From assembly GCF_000764305.2 (NCBI RefSeq), contig NW_025946912.1, forward strand, positions 1-64,000: DNA of 64,000 bases. The letters are read 5' to 3'. Made by a program: the position numbers and the translations under genes. The notes beneath the pieces are model-generated. The model made no database searches. It worked only from the letters and a program-made list of their open reading frames with translations, and was not told the origin of the DNA. Below are positions 23,954 through 37,082 of this stretch, piece by piece. Source of the DNA: Hyalella azteca. Its lineage: Eukaryota > Arthropoda > Malacostraca > Amphipoda > Hyalellidae. Within the stretch, counting starts at the first letter, position 1. Every line of letters starts with the position of its first letter.

Positions 23954-26900
23954 ATGAGCACGCCAAAAAATTCAGAAGGTGCTCCACAGCCTTCAAAAAT
24001 AAGGAAAGTTGATACATCACTGGGTAAGTTCCTTACGGAGAGGAAAAATATTTCTCTTAAACTACCGGCAAGAACTATAGCTACCTTAGGCTTAGTAAAT
24101 AGTAGTAGTAGACTTTACTTATAGAAGTTAAAAATGATGTCTTTCCCACTATAGAAACGCCATACGAGATACGACAAACTTTCTCACTCATTTTCTTCTA
24201 GAAGATTTTAAAAATATGATAAGCTGTTATAGGTACTAAAGAAGTTACTTAGGATTCAATAGGTATAGTGGTTTCAGTGTTTATTACTATTAGGCCGTTG
24301 CTAACTTAGCCAAGTCATTTTTTAAAACCATTTATGCCAGTCTTGTCACTTGTCAGACAGTCAGAACTCTCTTTGAATGGCCTGATGATTTATCTATAAG
24401 TTCTATTAAATTATATTAATGTTCTATGCTTCTATCATTGATTAATCACTGGATCCGGAACATCTTCTGAGGATGGTATTATTGCAGATTAACTACATCA
24501 AAAAAAAAGGGTGTTTTTTTTTTTTAATTATATGTTTTTTGGGGTGTAGATTACAAATCTGAAATCCATTTTTGGCGGTCGGCATCGGAAAACCGATTTT
24601 TTGCAATAATACCGATCACACGTAGCGCTCAACATCTTGAATGAAACTTACCCGTTGCACTGCAACGGGTAAAGAAGACGAAAATGTTACCCGTTGCACT
24701 GCAACGGGTAACATTTTCGTCTTCTTTGTCCATAAATCTGGAGATACATTGCCACATCGAAAGATCACAACCTAACGCCAACTCGCAGGTTGGGTTGGTT
24801 CGCCCAGGTTCCTTTTAGATCAAAATGCTATCTAAAAAAAGGAACTTGGCTGACTTAACCCAACCTAAGAGCTTTTTGTAAAATTTCGATGAACAATCCG
24901 ACCCTTTTTATAAAGGTGAGTGGGTAACGTAAGTTACGTAACCCCCATGTTAGTAAATAAAGGTGAGTGGGTAACGTAAGTTACGTAACCCCCATGTTAG
25001 TAAGTCGCGAAAAAAATCGGTTTTCCGATGCCGACCGCCAAAAATGGATTTCAGATTCGTAATCTACACCCCAAAAAACATATAATTAAAAAAAAACACC
25101 CTTTTTTTTTGGATGTAGTTAATCTGCAATAATACCCTGAGGATTGCTTGAGTTGGGAGTCCTAGCCTCCTAGGGTTCTTAGTTAGCCTAACCTAAAGTC
25201 CAAATTGAGGCAGGATGATAACCCAATGATTGAGAGGTGGTTGTCTTATAAGTTATAGTAGGCAATTAGGCATTGCCATTAGTACCTAGCTAAGTATTAA
25301 CCCTTTCCCAGGCAGACATAGAAATTTGATGAAATTGCAATAGGTATATGATGATTGTACAATTTGTACTTGAAAGTATGACCAATTCTAAGATATAGGG
25401 TAAACGCGGTATATTCCGACACATTAAGGACGTAGAAAAAAATGAATGGGGTAAACACGGTATATTCTGACACATTAATGACGCATTGAGAAATGAAAAA
25501 CTAAAAAAAACCCTATGCGTTGCTCAAGTTCTGTTTGCTTTGCCTGACTCTCAAAACACCGCACGAGGCACCAGCAATGATGAAACGTCACAAAATGTTG
25601 CCATATTTATTTAAAAGCCTTTAGAATGCAAACCAACCAAATCCCTATATTCTGACACTGTGTGTGACTATATTTAGCACGTGGTGAGACGTATTCCGAC
25701 CGCGCTTCAAATTGTACTGATACGTAATTCCGACGTCCACGTGTTCAAATTCCGATCGCTGTGTGAGCTGTATTGGAATACAACACGGCTTTGAATTAGA
25801 ATACTATTGAAAATTAACAGTTATTAAGCTTTTAATTAAGAAACTTTTAATTTTTCCACACAGCTTGGAATGAGCTGTGTGTGTCCAATTCAAGTTGTGT
25901 CATAATTAGTTTTTATGTGTCTAAATCCATTTCTCAACTTAATCATCTATTAATTTATTTACCACTTGAAATCAGCAAATACAAGTATACTTAAAGGATT
26001 CCTAATATATTCACAGACGTATTTAAAAGTCTCAAACCATAATATTCTTTCTACACAAACAGTTTATCACTATTTGGTAGAGCAAGGTCAACTGTCAACT
26101 TTGACACATTTTTCGATGATCTCATTGGGTGGCATGCACCGTCTCTCTTTGGATCTCAACATTTTCCCGCTGGATGGCCCAGACCTAGTGTTTTGGCAGT
26201 AGTTTGACGCGCAAATGTATGACATCACCATTTCAACCATCAACGAATGCATGGAACTAAAACAAAGCTTAATATAAAGGAAACACTAGAGAGGTGTCGG
26301 AATTACCCACGATGTCGGAATATACCGCGTTTACCCTGGCTACAAAAAAAAGCTCTAAATCTGCGCAACTCGAGTTCTGTTTGCTTTACGTCACTCTCAA
26401 AACACCGCACTATGCGCCAACAACAATGAAACGTCACAAACTGTTGCCATATTTATATAAAAGCCTTTAGAATGCAAACCTACCCAATCCATATATTCCA
26501 ACGCTGTGTGTGACTAAATTTGGCATTTTGTGAGATTAATTCTGGCTGTGCTTCAAGCTCTACTAATTCGTAATTCCAACCCTCTTGTGTTCGAATCCCA
26601 ATTGCTGTGTGAGCTGTATTGGAATACAACACAGCTGGGAATTAGAACATTATTAAGTATTGAACACTACTTAATTAAGCTGTTAATTAAGAGCTATTAA
26701 GCTTTTAATTAGGAAAATTTTAATTTTTGCACACAGCTCGAAATGACTAATGAGCTGTGTGTGTCTAATTCCAAGCTGTGTCGGAATTAGTTTTTATGTG
26801 TCTAAAACCGTCTCTTAACTCAATCATCTATTAATTTATTTACCACTTGAAATCAGCAAATACAAGTATACCTAAAGGATTCCTAATATATTCACAGACT

Positions 26901-29900
26901 TATTTAAAAGTCTCAAACCATAATATTCTTTCTACATAAACAGTTTATCACTATTTGGTAGAGCAAGGTCTACTATCAACTTTGACACATTCTTCGATGT
27001 TCTCACTGGGTGACGTGCACTGTCTCTTTTTGGATCTTAACATTTGCCTGCCAGATGGCCCAGACCTAGTGTTTTGGCAATAGTATGGCGTGCAATAGTA
27101 TGAGGTCACTATTTCAACCATCAACAAATGCGTGGAACTAAGACAAAGCTTAATATAAAGGAAAAAGTTGAAAAGTGTCAGAATTACCCACGATGTCGGA
27201 ATATACGGCGTTTACCCTATTTACTCGTAAGCATTTTTTTTTTAAATTTCATCTATGAGTAGTAAATCACAATTAATGAAGTGATCATATATGGGGCCTT
27301 GCCGCATAGTGACAAAACGGAGATTTCTTAGAATCATTTCAATTTTAATTTTTTTCATTTACCCAAGATTTAAACCAATTTCTTACAATCTTATGTATGA
27401 TAAGTCTGGTATCAATGATACCGGTACCTACTTTACTGGTCTACCTTTAGGACTCAAAAATGAATTTGAAGGAGAGTCTAAAATATTAACTATCTATGAA
27501 CAAGTAAGAAATACCTACCCTGCTTATGGTCATGGATATTTCTTGTGAGCCCTTGCTATTTTGTAATCAAAATTAAATTATAACAGCATGTTTCTGTCCA
27601 ATAAATTTTGAAAATTTACTGTGAAACTGACCTTTTACTCCTGTGATTTTCAGAAAATTTATCCCAATATTCCAGTTTGGCTTCCATTGAAATACTAGGA
27701 ACTTTTATATTAATGCCAAATAAACCTGTTTATAAATTAGGTCCTTGACTGTGGTGGAGGTATAATTCACTTTTAAATATTGTAACTTCATGTTTCAGCA
27801 AACAATTTTCTTATAAGATGGAGTGAAAGTACAAATTAATTTCCATTTGCATGTAAATTTAAATTATAAGAAATTTATGTTTGTGCAAGGCATTTTTCCC
27901 CATAAAAACTTTCAAAAAAGAAATCAAAAGTTGATTTGAACTAAAATTGTTTCTGCTTATTGTTGGTGTCTAGTATTGCTGATCAGCCAAATTCCACTGT
28001 ACAATTGTTGTGATAAGATTCAAGCAAATTTGAATGGTATGACTAGATCACAAAAATCATTATGCTTGCAAAATTACTCAGAAAAAATTTACTTTTTACA
28101 ACCTGAAAATTGAACCCTGGATTTAAATTTCATTGATTTTAATGTTGTTCTTTTTCAGCAGACGACTCTTTCTCCCGAGAGTATGACGTGGCCACCCAGA
28201 AAGCCCTGGAAGACATTGACATTTGCCAAAATGAAATTGATCAGCTCATTGAAAAAGCCAGTGAGGAAATACTTAAGGTGGAACAGAAATACAATCAATT
28301 GAGAAAACCATTTTTTGAGAAGAGAAGTGACATTATCAAGAAAATCCCAAACTTTTGGGTCACATCTTTTGTGAACCATCCACTGATCTCCAATATTCTA
28401 GATGAAGAAGAGGAGGAATGCCTGCATCATCTCACCAAATTAGATGTTGAAGAATTTGATGATATAAAAAGTGGATACAGAATTAATTTCTATTTTGATA
28501 CCAATCCTTACTTCAGCAATGATGTCCTCACCAAAGAATTTCATCTTGGTTCATCAGGTTTGTTGTGTTTATTATTTCATGTTTTGATTTGTGTTTATTG
28601 CTTGCAGCTTCTTGGCTTCTTGATACTTTTTAGGTTATATATATTCCTTATTCTATAGACTGATACTCAATTTTATTATTTTCCCCAAGCTTTTCTAGCT
28701 AGTTTTCTTAATGCAAAGATACCATATTCATGATTCTGCCTTTAATAATTGGCTAATATATATCTGCTGCTACAGGCGATCCGACCTCTCAATCAACAAC
28801 TATCAATTGGAAAGAAGGTCATAATTTATTGAGCAAATTTGAGGAGCAGCTGCAGAAAAATGGGGGCAGTTCAGCAAGCTCCAGCAGAGGCAAGAAGAGG
28901 CCTCTGGAGACCCGCTCCTTCTTCAGGTGGTTTACAGACCATGGCGATCCTTCCTCTGACGACATTGCTGAGGTAAGAAGATGTAACCTAAAGATTAGTT
29001 TTTTTTAATGGTTGTTCTGCTCTGATTTCATCACCTGATACAGCCGTTGTTTCGCTCTGCTCAGCTGATGCAGACAGTTCTCAGGATTGCTTTCACTAGG
29101 TATTCGATAGCCAACCATTCTTTGCATTTTTTGAGATATTTAGGTACTTTTATCTAATTTAACATGTAAATTTTTTTCTATCTCTGGTTCTTATTGATCA
29201 TTTAAATTTCTCAAGTCACTAGGACATTGTCCGTGTGATAGCAAGTGCCTGTGATCATCGTTAATCAGCTGTTGGCGACTCGAAGACCACAGCATTTGCT
29301 GACCTGCTCTTGTGCTGCTCAGGTTATCAAGGACGACATTTGGCCAAATCCTCTTCACTATTTCCTGGTGCCTGACATCGAAGTGGAGAACGGCGACGAG
29401 GAGGAGGATGACGGCGAGGATGGTGAAGATGAGGAAGAAGGCATAGAGGAAGATGATGACGAGGAAGAGGAGGAAGAAGAAGATGACGATGAAGAAGAGA
29501 ACGCGCGTGCTGCTGAGCAAGGTTAGCTAGTGGTGCTTATTCAAGGATTTCCTTTCAAAATATGTTTAGTGAATATTTTTTCCAAGTACGTACATAAATC
29601 AAACTACAGGTAATGCATTATTATACCAGGGTTTTATTAACCTCCTCTTTATCTTGTAAAACTTGGAGTTTCCGTAGTCACCTTGCACCCTCAGCAAATA
29701 TCTGCTCACTAGTAATAGACATGTTCACTGTAAATTGAGCATTAATAGCATTTTACAATACCCAATTCACTTAGGAATAATTTATTAAATTAGTTTATCT
29801 TCTGAATGGCCGCGATGGGCCGCGTTGCTGAGATGAGCTGGTGTGTGGCAGCAGTTGCAAGTCGTTCTTATAGTAATTTGTTTGGAATAATTAATTTATG

Positions 29901-30589
29901 GAGAGAAATTTGGCACTGAGCATTTTTGTGCAGGTAAAAGGACCTAACTAAAAATAGTATTGAGTGTTCTACCTAAAAATAAAAAATATGTGTAAAAATG
30001 GGTGTACTACCTAAAAGGCCCTCCTGTCAGTTATAATAAATTTGTTTTGATTCTTAACTTATTCCTAATTTTTGTTGATTCTCTTAGAATCAAGAAATTT
30101 ATTGGAAATCTATCATGAAGAAAATTTTGAACTTGTATGCCACATGCCACTGTTTATATTTGCCCTTCATTTACTGGCAAATATTATTTCGTCTCAAGCT
30201 TTAATGAGCCACCAGACAATCTGCCTGTTGAACAGGTAATTGGATATTCTCAAAAACTATTGATCTCCTATTCCTTAATTCGTTTAGATGTGTGATTAAT
30301 TTTTTGAATTAAATTCAGCTGAATTAATTGGTTCTTCCAAAGTAGAAGTACTGATTAAGCTTGAAAATTGTGTTCCAACATAATAAAAAGTATTGCTTGA
30401 TTTTAGATGCCGCTATTTATTTGAAGTCAAAAATCAATCAATACGTGTTTTGTTATACTTTCTTTATTGCACGCACCATTTCCCCTATTCATCACTTACC
30501 CATCGTTGACTGGATATTTTCTTGCAGATGACGCAGGTGGTGAAAAGGAAGATGAGGGCGACGCCAACGAAGCCAATAGCAAGACTTGA
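23954..30589 (+). CDS. SET: SET nuclear proto-oncogene homologue (TAF-I / I2PP2A, NAP-family histone chaperone)
   Basis: Coding exons: 23954-24023, 28159-28557, 28776-28972, 29323-29521, 30528-30589; phases agree and give about 308 aa (human SET 277-290). SET proteins bind histones as dimeric chaperones, inhibit PP2A and block histone acetylation in the nucleus. Residues 1-23 are a short variable head with the basic SKIRKVD. A dimerisation helix follows ([34 protein letters not shown]), then the NAP earmuff core ([53 protein letters not shown]) and a long Asp/Glu tail from about residue 242. The exon 2 acceptor is a tandem CAGCAG (28156-28161), so isoforms with or without one Ala are possible. 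Intron 1 (4.1 kb) holds several repeat elements. The gene ends tail-to-tail with HAX1. Confidence 0.95.
24475..25136. mobile_element. Long-TIR foldback element with 8-bp target duplication (SET intron 1)
   Basis: The element begins GGTATTATTGCAGATTAACT and ends with its inverse, and the inverted arms extend about 130 bp. It is flanked on both sides by the direct repeat CTGAGGAT (24467-24474 and 25137-25144), an 8-bp target-site duplication as made by hAT-like and some other cut-and-paste families. The interior has two short palindromes (ACCCGTTGCACTGCAACGGGT, twice) and a tandem pair of about 51 bp containing GTAACGTAAGTTACGTAAC. No ORF is present, so it is non-autonomous. Confidence 0.85.
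25398..27217. mobile_element. Composite TA-flanked inverted-repeat element (family C) in SET intron 1
   Basis: The outer ends are GGGTAAACGCGGTATATTCC and its inverse, each flanked by TA (25396-25397 and 27218-27219). An internal right-type terminus lies at about 26305-26335. The blocks 25500-26336 and 26340-27217 are diverged copies of each other (for example AACACCGCAC, GAAACGTCACAAA, AAAAGCCTTTAGAATGCAAACC). It looks like a tandem dimer of one non-autonomous element. The ORFs in it are short and not credible. Confidence 0.7.
27220..28150. other. Remainder of SET intron 1
   Basis: AT-rich intronic sequence. An ORF at 27291-27548 shows no family signature and is taken as chance. The polypyrimidine tract of the SET exon 2 acceptor closes the segment. 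Confidence 0.5.
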
Positions 30590-31841
30590 AGATTGTGGCC
30601 GCTGTTTTCTAAGTTTAAGGCTTCTCTGTGTCCCATTACAGCTCGTATTATAAACCTTCACCGCCAGACTTGTTAACAGTGCTGGTAGGTAGAGCATCAT
30701 AAAATTGCTCGATTGGTCTTTTGGCGGTACAGGTCAAAACAGGCTCGTCATATGTTATGATAACTTGGCATGTTGTGAGTGCGACAGAACGGTATGATTT
30801 TCATGTTCCGAGCCTTATTTGTTTAGAATTCATCAAGGAAGCAGAATTTATGAATTTCGTTTTGAAGCAAGTTATTTTCGAATTCAATTATTTTCTGTAC
30901 CATCCGCATCACGCAAACGCTTTTTTATCCATTTGGACTAATTGTTTCAGCAGTTGAAGACGTAAATTCTCTTTGAATTTTCCCTCGTGCTAATGCTGAC
31001 TTATGTTTGGGACTTGTGTATTTGTACATCAAGAATGCTACTGAATTGTGATGTTCATGTTTATCATTTACCGTTCGCCCTTATCAGTCTTGTCAGCCTG
31101 GCACAAAACGTTTGCTTGTCTCGGGAAAAAGAATGAAATTAGTAGCAATATTGAAACGGCTCGAGTGAGGGATGAAGTCAAATTAACTGCATATTGTCTC
31201 ATGGAGGTCAATGTTGTTCATCAAACAATCCTTTATGAAAAGCTTGATAGAATTGTTTCTTAGATTCCAAGGTGGGAGCGTAAAACATTTTATGTGTTCA
31301 TGCGCGAGATTTTGAGGTTAGCGGTTTTATTTTCACACTAGCCGAAATTGTTCACTGCTCTGAACTTGTTAGTAACGTCTTTGAATCGAATCTTTTTTAA
31401 AGAAGCTAGCTTTAGAGATCGGACTTCTACGTCACTAAGTTTCACGCCAATGTTTAAAGGCCATAAGCTTTCAACGTTGACCCTCGTTCTCTACTTTTTA
31501 TTTCAGACATTTTTTGTAGCTACTGTTCAGACGAGCGACCTTGTTTCAGGAATCTACTGTGAACAGATGAAAAGACTTATCGACTCCATTTGAATTTCCG
31601 TCAGTAACTCTTGATTTTGCGAGCTGTTTTTGATAATCTGAATGGATGTACTCGAAGGAATACAATTTTTATTTGCCATGTTGCTCATTATTACCAAAGA
31701 TTCTATTGTTCAGTACTTGATCAAGCTTCGACATGTTCTTTGAACCCTACCGTTAAACATCGCCCGGGATGTTTAGCGGTAGTCGAAACAACGAAATATA
31801 TTCAACTGAAAAAGGGATGAAAACGACTTGAATGAGGGAAA
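30590..31841. other. SET 3' UTR and tail-to-tail spacer to HAX1
   Basis: SET (+) and HAX1 (-) converge here with about 1.4 kb between stop codons. No coding exon is supported. No AATAAA was found for SET in this interval; one occurs at about 32475 on the + strand, inside the HAX1 intron. If that signal is used, the SET and HAX1 transcripts would overlap in antisense. Confidence 0.45.
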
Positions 31842-31847
31842 TTTATT
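31842..31847 (-). terminator. AATAAA polyadenylation signal, candidate for HAX1
   Basis: AATAAA on the minus strand about 150 bases past the proposed HAX1 stop codon. The position is reasonable for a short 3' UTR, but cleavage is not shown by sequence alone. Confidence 0.45.
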
Positions 31848-31992
31848 TTAGAAGTTTAGAATGATTATATATTACAATTCTCGGCATAATGTAGGAGAAT
31901 ATACTAATAATATGTACACTCTTTGAACACACTGATCAACTAAATGTACCTATCACTGACGCCGCAGGGAGTCAACTGTGGATCAATACCAG

Positions 31993-34900
31993 TTATGTCT
32001 CGCTTCCTGCTCGTGCAGTATTAGTAGCTTCAAAAATTATACGCGAATAACAAGCGCACGGGTCTAATACACTTACTTAGAATCATCTATTTAGGAAAAC
32101 AAACCATCACTATGATAAAATTTTTTAAATTAAATGAACGAACTGCTTTATCTTGGCGGATTAACGGAGCATAGCCTTGTCTCCAGGTGTAATGTTTGGA
32201 CTGGTCAAATTTACAGCTCGTTCAAATTAATATTCAATTACTCGGATAACTTTCTATTAGTGTATGATAATATGAATGCACTTGCATTACATTCGCCAAT
32301 GATTGGCACGCACATCGTTGCATTACTCTGCTGTTCGTTGGGAACTTGATGCCAAACATCAACGTTGGGCTCATCGGAAGAATTTGCCGAAAAATGAAGA
32401 TGAAAATCCACCATCTACAAAGGGATCTGAAAGACAGCACAACGGATACAAAAATTGTTTTTAAACTGGAAAAAATAAAGTTCCACCCAATTAAGATACT
32501 GTAATTTTAACCTGCAAATTAAGCCCCGCGCTCTAGATACTCGATGTTTGAGTTGAACAGTAATTTTTGTTTGATAAAAACGTATACATGTATGACCTGG
32601 ACATTTAACGAGATGTTAAAAAAAAAACTTATTTATTTAAGTCATATATTAGATAGGAGGATTCCATTCGATTCGCCGATTGGTCCTCGAATATTCTAAG
32701 AAATCATGTCATCTCTACAAACCGAGTTGTGAAACTCTTGTTTGACCAACACTAAGTGTCGGTAATTAGTGACAGGTACTGTATTGTCCTGTTTGTAAAA
32801 CGACAATTGACGGAGAAGCCGAGCTTCACCTGAGCAACATTATAGAAATGTAGGCTCGGAACTCGTCTCACCTGGCACGAGGCTACTCGCTGTCCCCGGC
32901 TGAATCTCGGTGACGGTGACCTCTTCCTTGCCGCTGCTGTCACGGTACGTGCGACGTTCTTCTATCACCTGCACAGGTAGTTACATCTCGTCATGATTGT
33001 TTATACAGAACAAGGGGGCAGAAAATGGATGATTTATGCAAGGGGAGAGAGAATGGCTGATTTATACAAGGTGACAGAAAAAGGCAGATTTATACAAGGG
33101 GACAGAGAATGGCTGATTTATTCAATGAGACAGAGAATGGCTGATTTTTGAAAGAAGACAAAATGGTTGATATATTTATTTGTTAGTGTTTTTATTCGTT
33201 AAATGGAAACCTGGCAAAGAATAATCAGGAGTTTGGATTTTGTAATTAAGGTTCGGACCAGAAATAAGAAACAATTTTTTTAATAAAGTTAAGTTTCAAG
33301 TATTAAAATGATAATGCACAAATACTTGCATTAATTACTCAACCCTGCATCTAATAAAGTATAGGTAGTGTCTAAATGATGAAACTCTTCAAAAATATCA
33401 TCAAACCGAACTAAATCTGCATCAAAATGAACGAATTCTCTCATTTGGTTTGATCATAAACATTTTAACCGCGGCCTAGAAACGACGTGTTAAACCAAAC
33501 GATCCATTCCGACACTCCCGCTGAGTTCACTATAAGATAGAGAATGTTCTCCCCGCATTCGTACACCATCAGGGCGGACGGTCCTGCTGATGGAGGTGGA
33601 CGTAAAGCTCCGTCGGACTGTGGGTTCATGAGGGATCAGAGGAGCTGGAGCGCCGCTGTAGCCTGGCCCATCCTTCAGGAGTTCCTGCAGGTTATTACGG
33701 GGCCTGCAGAGAGTATTAAAACATAGAAATGGTTTCACGAGATCGAGCGTATCATTTCAACTACAAACTGAGGCACACAAACAAAGAGCAATAACACTCG
33801 GGAAAAAACTAGTATATCTTCGAGAGCAGTAAAAAATTAAATGCCCGCCTAGCATTGAAGGAGATGATAGAAATGCTGACCTACTTGGCGCACATAATAA
33901 TATGATTCAAAATAAAAACAGATCACGTCTCTTCACATATTTCCTAGACATTTCATCAATAAAACTATAATCTCAAGCATTGACGTTCCTCGGAAGAATA
34001 ACTTGTGAACGAAATTTTGCCAACTAGAGGTTGTTAATTTATTCATAATTCGTAGGCATGAAATTTGGACGCGACGATGTATTTTATTCTATTTTTAAAC
34101 AAACTCCATTATATCCGCTCATTAATTTCTATCAATAGTTGAAAGTTTGTTCATCGCTGAGTTATCATTATCGAGGCTACTGGACTTTTCATGGATTAAA
34201 TACCATATAGGCACTATTCATAGAAGCACTAAGATACCATATGAACTAGAACAAAAAGAAGTCCGAGATGAGTTTTCTTGTCAAATTACATTGAATGAAC
34301 AAATTACTTGATAACACGTCTTGGTCAAAACACTATTCTCTGCCTTGGCTCAACACTGGATACATGCTACTCATCGTTCTATTTCAGAATGCAAACAAGA
34401 AATAATAATAATAATAATAAATGAATAAATAACAGAGCATATCATTAAGTTCATAAGTGCTTATTGTTGCATGAAAAGAAGTTGAAAAGCTGAGCAGTTA
34501 TTCCTGAACTCTTAAGTTTTGAAAGCCTTTAATCAAGATGCAAACAAATAAAATTTCCCGTAAAAATACTCACTGTTTATCTAAATCTTGGTCTTCTTTC
34601 AGTAGATTCTCCCTGGCAGGTGGAGAATGGAGCCCATATCCTGTGCGTTAAAAGATGTGATGTTGGAAAACCGTTGCTTACAATTATAATAGGTGCGGTA
34701 GTTGGCAAGAGCTGCGAAATTCTCAAATTCAACAGATAGTGAGTAACCTTAATGGGGAATTATGATCAAAATGATAGTTATTCCTAAAATACTTCGTTAA
34801 AGAAATGTCTCAAAAAATATAACTCAGTACTCACTGCAGTGAGTGACAGAGAGCGCATTTTCTCGTAGACGAAAACATGAAGTCACGGACGGACAGACAG

Positions 34901-37082
34901 ACAGACAGACGGACATGGCGAGCACAATAGTGAATTTTTTCCATAAATGAGAAAATGCGCTCAAAACTAAACTAGAACCTGAACTAAAAACTAGACTAAA
35001 AACTAAACTAAAAACAAAATTAAAAACTAAACTAAAACTTTCGTCTCGTCGACGAAAGCGTGAAGTCATGGACAGACGGACAGCCAGACAGACGGACATG
35101 GCGAGCACAATAGTGCATTTTTTCTCTAAAGAGAAAATGCACTAAAAACGTACAGCTTTGTCATATTAACTGCCGATGCATCTTCACAGTTGATATGAAA
35201 TGTAGGTACAAAAAGTTCACCTTCAGGAACGTCAGGCTCATTATAAGGTCGCATCGTGTCACCCCTAGAAAAAGGCCGCAACATCTCGTCCATCATCCGG
35301 AATATGCTTCCAAACCTAGGAGAAAAATAAGTGCTTTAATATCATTAATAAGAAGCCAAGTGGGCTACAAATTAACTTGGCTTCTCGATACTATATCGAG
35401 TCAAATATAGAGCTAAAATAATGAGTCAGCACACGAAATGACTTCACAACAGTTGATCATTTGCAAAGAATAATTCACACAAGTTTGCAAGATTGCAACA
35501 ACTGACTTACACCAACATTTCTTTACGTTTCTTCTTCAAAGCCAAATGAATGCCTTGTAAAAAATTACAAATGGAAGTCATTTGTATAATATTTCAAACA
35601 ATTTGAGGTTTTGCTCAACAGACTGACCCAAAACTTCCATGAGGATTTTGAAAGGGCATAACTTCATGATGATGAAATTCCTGCGTTGTCGAGTCGTCCA
35701 GAGCCTCGTGGCTGTCTTGAGATGGAGTGGCAGAGTCTGGCAGAGCTTCAGGTGGCAACAGAGAATCTGGTGTTTTCAGGAACCTGTCTCGGGGACTGAG
35801 AGGTGTTGATGGGCCTGGTGAGCTGTTTGGTGGCGGCATCAATTGTGAATGATAGCCTGAAAATCATAAAGAAAATTAATAATTTTTTATTGTGTTAATT
35901 TTTAACACAAAACAAGAAACAGCAACTTCAGCCAGTTTCTTCACAATATTTAGTGTATGTTTATTGACCCAATGTAATTTGTTAAAATTATTAATGTCAA
36001 AGTTTTGCAGTCAAAAAATGAAAATACTTTGTACACCATGAAATATATCATTATTCATGGCAGTCATATTATGGAAGCATTTTAGGTTCATGCCACTCAT
36101 TGCATACCCAAATAAAACAGCACAGTGCAGAGCCTACACAAAATTTTTGAATTAATTAAGTGATATTTGGTACCTGGGTCCAAGAAGTCCATGCTAGACA
36201 TGGCTCTGTCAAGCATTTCCATCATCTGGTGCATTTGTTGGAAGGGATCAATGGAGCCATATTCTTGATGATAGTAACCATTGGGAGAAGAGGATTCCCA
36301 AGCCTCAGAATTAGGATGGTTGAAGAAAGGAAATGTGAAGGGTGTGAAGTAGGGATATTCCTCATCCATATGATTTCTGATGGATCAAACAAGAAATTAA
36401 AATAACAGTATTTCTTAATCAAAAACATGACCTAAAATTCTGATATGAATAAATAATAAATTTAATTTGAGCAAATCAGTTTCCCTACTCCAATCTCATC
36501 AAAATTCAGTATTGAACAATTTGGACAATTTAGTTGATTTTAACTTTTGATTCAAGTACACTATGCAATTAATACTTGTTTGTGGTGAGAAACTAAATAT
36601 GCATTTATTATTTATAGATTTAATTTCATTTAACCCTCTACTGCCTGACATGAGTAACCAGAGCAATATTGTCACAAGCCTACTTCCCAAAAAGGATATG
36701 TTCTAGTGAGTGCAAAATGACTTGCACTGATGGTTACTGCCACATACAACAACTTTAAACTGTTCTCTGTTGTGTACAAACATCCTCAGATTGCTACACT
36801 CAATAGTCAATAGTTTACATATCATTCAAGTTGAAAGTTATGCTCCCAGAGAGGTGACATATGGCAGTAGAGAGTTAAATGGTCATCTACTGAAGATTAA
36901 GAGAAATGTTTACCAACATAAAAATACTTTATTTGAAAATTTTTTACTAAGAATCTTGTTAACTAATACTCAAAAACATCTTACAGTAAAAATACCATTC
37001 AGTAGAATACCAACCTTTCAGAAAAACGATCTTCATTGGGTACTGAATTGAACCCAAAAACTCTCCTAAAAAATTCCATCAT
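31993..37082 (-). CDS. HAX1: HAX1-like protein (HCLS1-associated protein X-1)
   Basis: Coding exons on the minus strand: 37082-37015, 36376-36174, 35856-35628, 35315-35221, 34640-34574, 33703-33565, 32968-32872, 32006-31993 (last one tentative). Phases agree and give about 303 aa; human HAX1 has 279. HAX1 proteins act in mitochondria as anti-apoptotic adaptors, with roles in cell motility and signalling. Evidence: the N-terminus MEFFRRVFGF matches the MSxFDxFRxFFG start of HAX1; then an acidic/aromatic segment, QMHQMMEMLDRAM, a Ser/Pro-rich middle, KEDQDLDKQ, and the diagnostic block SISRTVRPDG-VIEERRTYRDSSGKEEVTVTE. Two ATGs are adjacent at 37082 and 37079. Exon 6 must end in phase 0 with the weak donor GTACGA for this block to stay in frame. 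The last exon adds only SET before the stop and rests on phase and position. Introns 4 and 6 hold degenerate repeats. Confidence 0.88.
33000..33165. repeat. Degenerate minisatellite in HAX1 intron 6
   Basis: About five diverged units of roughly 28-32 bp on the theme GACAGAGAATGGCTGATTTA. The array lies about 30 bases from the exon 7 acceptor but does not include it. Confidence 0.7.
34855..35145. repeat. Duplicated 100-bp block with GACA repeats in HAX1 intron 4
   Basis: Two diverged copies (about 34861-34961 and 35047-35143) share GACGAAA, a GACAGACAGACGG run and ACATGGCGAGCACAATAGTG. Between them is a simple (ACTAAAA)n-like tract. Its nature is unknown: possibly a dispersed element with an internal microsatellite. 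Confidence 0.65.

Noticed and set aside
27291..27548. 85-aa ORF in SET intron 1
   Set aside because: No family motif, no matching splice sites and an AT-rich composition like the surrounding intron.
29191..29520. Minus-strand ORF resembling a hydrophobic membrane protein
   Set aside because: It is the reverse complement of the SET acidic tail; Glu/Asp codons read as Leu/Phe/Ile on the other strand.
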